Shown: in pieces, positions 59,516 to 64,000 of the stretch
How the letters are laid out: each line of letters starts with the position of its first letter
Position numbering within the stretch: the stretch's first letter is position 1
Origin: Kwoniella bestiolae CBS 10118
Taxonomy: Eukaryota; Basidiomycota; Tremellomycetes; Tremellales; Cryptococcaceae
Direction: 5' to 3'
Length of the DNA: 64,000 nt
Assembly (NCBI RefSeq): GCF_000512585.2
Contig: NC_089246.1
Location: 1,240,001 to 1,304,000, forward strand
Translations under genes and position numbers: made by a program
The notes under the pieces: model-generated
What the model saw: the letters and a program-made list of their open reading frames with translations, nothing else
Databases searched by the model: none
Told to the model about the DNA's origin: nothing

Positions 59516-60280
59516 GGTACAATAGTTATGACTTGATTAAGTTAGATAGATAGGTACCTGGACTCTTCAAGAGGTTGCGATACGGTATGGCGCAGTATTA
59601 TTATATTTCAGGTCAAGATCGAGGTGTTAATACCAATGCAATTATCAGACCAGATTCATTGTTATGTTATCTGACAGAAAGACCAGATTCAAGAGAAGAA
59701 AAGAAAAGGCTAAACATATCACACAAAAGACCGGCGTGATTACCTCCCCCTTCATCATCCGTACATTGATGAAAATCCGCCGAGACGCGATACCTGAATG
59801 AAAGGACGGACCAGTCACAAGGGGAGATGGGTGATGAGACCTATGAATGAATGCATGAGAAACACAAAAGACCCGACGAAAGGAACGTACCAGAAACGTG
59901 ACATTGGTACTTCAAGTCAAATACTGAAAATACATCACAAAAGTCCATGTACAATTCCAAGAAGGTATTATAATAGAGCATACTATTATTGTTGTTCTGA
60001 TCGATGCAAAGTATATGAATGAGTGAATGAATGGATGAGTTGGAACGTTATTATATATACAAGCAGTTGTGGATGGGTGAATCATTATATTCGGAATCGG
60101 CGTGAGACACAGCGAATGGTCATTCTGATTGTCGTTATTTACATTACATATCGAGCGTGGTTGCGTTAGATGATCGTTTCCGTCCGCTTCGGAATTGGTA
60201 GTCTCCATTGCTTCAACTGATACATTGAGTCTAGGGGCTCATTTCGGAAGTTTGATTGCTGAATATCGACACAAGCTGGA
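59516..60280. other. Intergenic between secreted calpain-like protein 2 and the right-end gene
   Basis: No gene supported; the A/T-rich right half probably holds the 3' UTR of the reverse-strand gene at 60281. Confidence 0.5.
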
Positions 60281-63200
60281 TCAATTGATAAATTGAGTCT
60301 GTGGTCTAGCCTTCCCCCTCTGTCCCTGCGAAGGCAGATCCGACCAATCTCGCGACCCCGTCCTTCTCCCCCAACTACTAGGAGGAGGCAACGTAGGCGA
60401 GGCATTCACCCCTGAACTAAGGTTGGAGGGTATATAAACCGATTGTGACTGATTTGAGGAATTATGTCGTCCCCTCGTATTTCTAGCTATCTCCTGTTGA
60501 CTGTTCGGAGGTAATGGAGGGGGTGCCTGTTGATATTGATGGCTATTATTCATGAATCTCTGAGACGGTGTGATGGGTGGTGGGCCGAATTCACCTCCGA
60601 ATACAGATTGGGCGCCTCCCCCGCTGGTACCGTACGAGTATATCCCCCCTTGGGAGTGGGAGGAGGAACCAAATCCTGGTCCAGGCGATTGAGGGGTCAT
60701 GGGATATCCGAACGGTTGATTAGGATTAGGGAACATTCCTTGAGGGTACCCGTACCCTCCCATACCCATTGGATTGGGGTACTGTCCCATCCATCCCATC
60801 TGTTGCATCGGTGCGAAGGGCTGTTGGCCGTATCCTCCTGATGCCTGACCGAAGGACGCAGGTACAGTCTGGTTGGTCTGACCCGAAACGCAAGACGCCC
60901 TTTCCCACTCCTCCTCCGAAGCTCGGTAGGCGGCGGCCATGAATTGCATTTGCCACTGTTGCTTCATCATGTTGCTGAGCAAGTGTCCGGATGTCAGCGC
61001 ATGATCTGAGTCGGGTAGTGGATCAAAGAAGTGGTAGATGGTGAGATGTATGGCTCACCGTATAGCCTCAGGATCCATGCCCTGCATCCCCATGCCCATA
61101 CTCATTTGAGGCATCTTGCCCATCATACCCATCTGGTTCTGATCATATCCCATATTCATATTCATGTTCGACTGGTTGGTTTGAAACTGAGGTTGGTTTT
61201 GACCCATCGAGGAATAGCTTCTTTGTCTATTATGTGTAACAGCATTTTTCGAGTGGGAGATGGTGTCACCTTGAGAAGAGGAATCTGGGTAAGTCAACTA
61301 TTGATGAGGGGTGATATCAGCACATATACCCTTTTCACCACAAAACATGTTTACAGAAGCTCAGTGATCTTCACCAGGTTTCCCCTCCCACTCCCACAGA
61401 GCAGAATCAACCAAACCCAACTCACCTGTTTACTTCCTCCAACCCCAGTCCCAGCCCCAATTCCAGGCTTACCAGGCATAACCTCCCTCCCCAACCTCCT
61501 CCCCTCCGACTCCTTAGGCGTCAAAGGCTGGTAATTAACACTTCCGCCCGTAGTGGCCGACCGCGAACTATCGGGACTAGCAGTCTTCCTTTTCTCCTCC
61601 ACGTCAGGTGGGAGCTTGATAAGTGTCTGAGCAGGGGATCGTTCGATCGCTGATGTTGGTTTCTTTCTCTCATCGTTGCCGTTGGAAGAGTATTGGCGTT
61701 GTTGTGATGTCCTTCCGTTACCAGAGGAGGATGACCTTGGATCTGTAGAAGTGATGTTGAGTCTAGAAGAGGTTGCGGTTACAGGCGAAGTAGGATGATT
61801 GCCCGACCGATCCTTCAAAGGCTGGACGATCGGACCCAATTCCATCAATGTCTTGGGTCGTTGTCCCACCACCCCTATATCCCTCCTATTGTCAGTCCCT
61901 CCCAAGATACCCAACGCACTAGTAGATCTAGGCATATTAGATACGCTAGGTGATTTCCCAATTGTCTTCCTCGCCACCCCAAGCGATCTATCATCGGTCT
62001 CGTTTACTGGTCTATTAGACGCAGTGGTAGACGTATCAAACATCGAAGATACACGTTTCCTATTCCCATCCCTATTCCGATTATTCACTGACGGTTTTCT
62101 AGGTCCATGAGGTACTTTCCTCTCTACGCTATTCCTCTTTCCAGCTCCAACTTGGACTTTGGTCCTGGATTGAGGCGTCGTACCGGAGCTCTCCACTGTA
62201 CCACTCTCATCCTCGCTCTCCTCATCGCTCTCATCGGTATCCTCAAACTTGTTTGAAGGTTTCCTTGCGCGAGCGAAGCTGGATTTAACGATTTCTTTGG
62301 GTGGTACGGGACGAGTTGGGCCCTTTTCGGCAGAAGCAGAATGAGGGGGAGGGACCGTTGTGGCAGGAGATATAGTAGAATCCGACATTGGCGATCTAAC
62401 CTTCTCCGAAGCATAGCCATCGTCCTGAGTCTTGATCTGCGATAAAGAAGGTTTCGGGAGGTTATTCGTACTTGTTGAAGAAGCTATACCCGCCAATCTC
62501 TCAGATAGGGGTGATCTTATTCTCTCTTCTCCATCTGAACCAGATGTGGTGGGTCGTACATTGGCCGAAGGGGGATGTGGGTTTGGATGATGGCCCATCT
62601 CCCTTCCTAAAGATTGCTGCTCGTCACCTCCGTAGGCGTCCATCGAGGAAAGTACAAAAGCAGGATCGAACCCATCATCCGTCGGCGCAGAGGTCCATAA
62701 TCCCGAGATGATCTTCATAGGCTCCTCCAACAACGACAACTTCTTTCTATTCTCTGCTCGGGGTGAAGTATGGGTTTGAGGAAGATCAGAAGGTGGTTTA
62801 GGCGGAGTATCAGGCATCTGATCGGGCGGGAGAGGGAGGTTGAGTGATTTGGGAGTTGCGTCGTCCACCTGAGGGAGAGGGAGAGGAGCGACGGGTGGTC
62901 CAGGTGCGAGGGACGGGCTGGGCTGACGTGGGAGGGATGCCGCTGCCACTGCCGAATGATCATGTATGAGCGGAGCGAGGTGAGAGAAATACCCATCGAT
63001 CGGATCGAGCTCTTCTGGCGAGGTGACGAAATCTTCACTTGTCGTGGTCGCATCTGCCGATTCGGATTGTTGAGGATTGGGAGTAGATGGTCCAGACGTA
63101 GCAGGAGAGGTTCCATGCTTGGGCAGGAGATCGTCCCTTGTCAATCTAGTACTCTTAACCACAAACCCACTTCCTCCCGAACCTCCTCCATTCCTCGTAT

Positions 63201-64000
63201 GACCTCCTCCCTGTCTTTGACGGTGGACAGTAAAGCTAAGTCCAGGATTGGGGCTGGGTCTTCGAGGTATATCTTGAGCCTTACCCAGCGCTGGACTACC
63301 TCTACGTGTAATATCGGATGAAGATGGAATCGGGCTAGGGCTTGGTGAGAGTTTCTTATCTACTGCAAAGGGGCTGGGAGTCTTCTTTCGATCTACCACT
63401 TCTGAACTGAGTTGTCGTTGTAATATCGCTGGACTGGCAGATCCTTCCTTCGTCGCGTTCGCAGCAATCGCAGATGAGGCAGGCGCAGGAGAGGTCTTCC
63501 TATTGATTTGATCAAACATCGTAGCTGGTCTTCCACCCACAGCACCCGAGGGGGTACCAGTCCCTCTCATACTTGAGAGAGATTGCGAGCTGTTCTCCCT
63601 CCTCATGTCTTTACCCCTGATCATACCCAATGGCAAATCATCATCATCGTCGTCATCCCCAATATCTCGATGCAGGTGGGAATGTTGACCCGATACATGT
63701 CTCGAAGTAGGTACACCATGCCCGGAATCGCTCATCGTTACAAGTGTTTCGCTAGGTCTTCTTATCCCCTTCCTGAATGCTGCCACACTGACTTTCGTGG
63801 CTGATATGAACTCGTCGCCAGTGGCTGAACCAAGGGAATTGGCTATACTTGCCGGTCTGGAAAGTGGGAAGGTAGGAGGTTGACGTGGTGTACCAGCGTA
63901 AGAAACTGGTGGACTAGGTATTCCACCAGAAGTCGAAATCAACGCTGAAGGCGATGGGATTTCGTTATTTCCCATTATGGGCGAGGTCAAAAGATCACCT
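60281..64000 (-). CDS. Long disordered protein with Met/Gln-rich C-terminus, 5' end outside window
   Basis: Reverse-strand exons 61473-64000 (open to the window edge), 61059-61284 and 60281-60974. The donor at 61472 (GTAAGC) is chosen because it alone gives the correct phase into PDSSSQGDT; the stronger-looking GTGAGT a few codons later would break frame. About 840 residues of exon 1 are Ser/Pro/Thr-rich with basic SPSP repeats, many possible proline-directed phosphosites, and one structured-looking segment near the left edge (DEFISATKVSVAAFRKGIRRPSE). The end carries a Met/Gln/Asn-rich stretch (NMNMNMGYDQNQMG) and a helix MMKQQWQMQFMAAAYRASEEEWE. The KVSVAAFRKG segment faintly recalls PH-domain Caf120/Skg3-type proteins; this is a weak guess. 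Family not established. Confidence 0.7.

Noticed and set aside
61384..61472. GTGAGT donor after GGSKQ in the right-end gene
   Set aside because: Strong consensus but gives the wrong phase for both following exons; the GTAAGC donor at 61472 gives a continuous frame.
1..64000. Transposons, long terminal repeats, CRISPR arrays, rRNA
   Set aside because: Looked for long direct or inverted repeats and reverse transcriptase/transposase motifs by eye; none seen. Weak or very old copies could be missed.

Overview
The window is nuclear DNA of an intron-rich basidiomycete yeast, most likely a tremellomycete (Cryptococcus/Kwoniella type). Genes are broken by many short introns (about 50-70 nt, typical donor GTGAGT or GTAAGT, acceptor YAG), both strands are used densely, and every conserved protein reads as a fungal orthologue. 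The genus call is inference. All gene models below were built by joining exons by eye, checking reading frame across every junction and family motifs across it; no transcript data were available.

Layout. 1-22.5 kb is a housekeeping block rich in cell-division genes: the 3' end of an unknown gene, PP2A catalytic subunit, an unknown coiled acidic protein, kinetochore Spc25, the NDR kinase Dbf2/Sid2, Orc1, septin Cdc11 and Golgi tether Cog3. 22.7-29.8 kb is a tandem array of five related small secreted proteins of unknown function, one with a nonsense codon. 30.2-40.6 kb holds SRP54, a Yip1-family membrane protein (YIPF6/Yip4 type), myosin regulatory light chain, the rRNA methyltransferase Rcm1 (NSUN5) and a previously hidden 88-residue Cys-rich protein. 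40.9-47.0 kb is the APC/C scaffold Apc1. 47.8-55.9 kb looks like a small metabolic neighbourhood: an MFS transporter, two paralogous NAD(P)-dependent SDR reductases of identical length, and an intronless amidohydrolase between them. 56.4-59.5 kb carries two paralogous secreted proteins that look like calpain-fold proteases with lost catalytic residues; one has an in-frame stop that a 51-nt intron would remove. The right end holds the 3' part of a long disordered protein.

How they work together. Spc25, Dbf2, Orc1, Cdc11, Apc1, PP2A and the myosin light chain act in DNA replication, spindle attachment, mitotic exit and cytokinesis. A pair of MCB sites (ACGCGT) lies just upstream of ORC1 and a single one in the shared SPC25/DBF2 promoter, which suggests G1/S-type control. 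The most novel content is the two secreted families (22.7-29.8 and 56.4-59.5 kb). No tRNA, rRNA, transposon or CRISPR was recognised.
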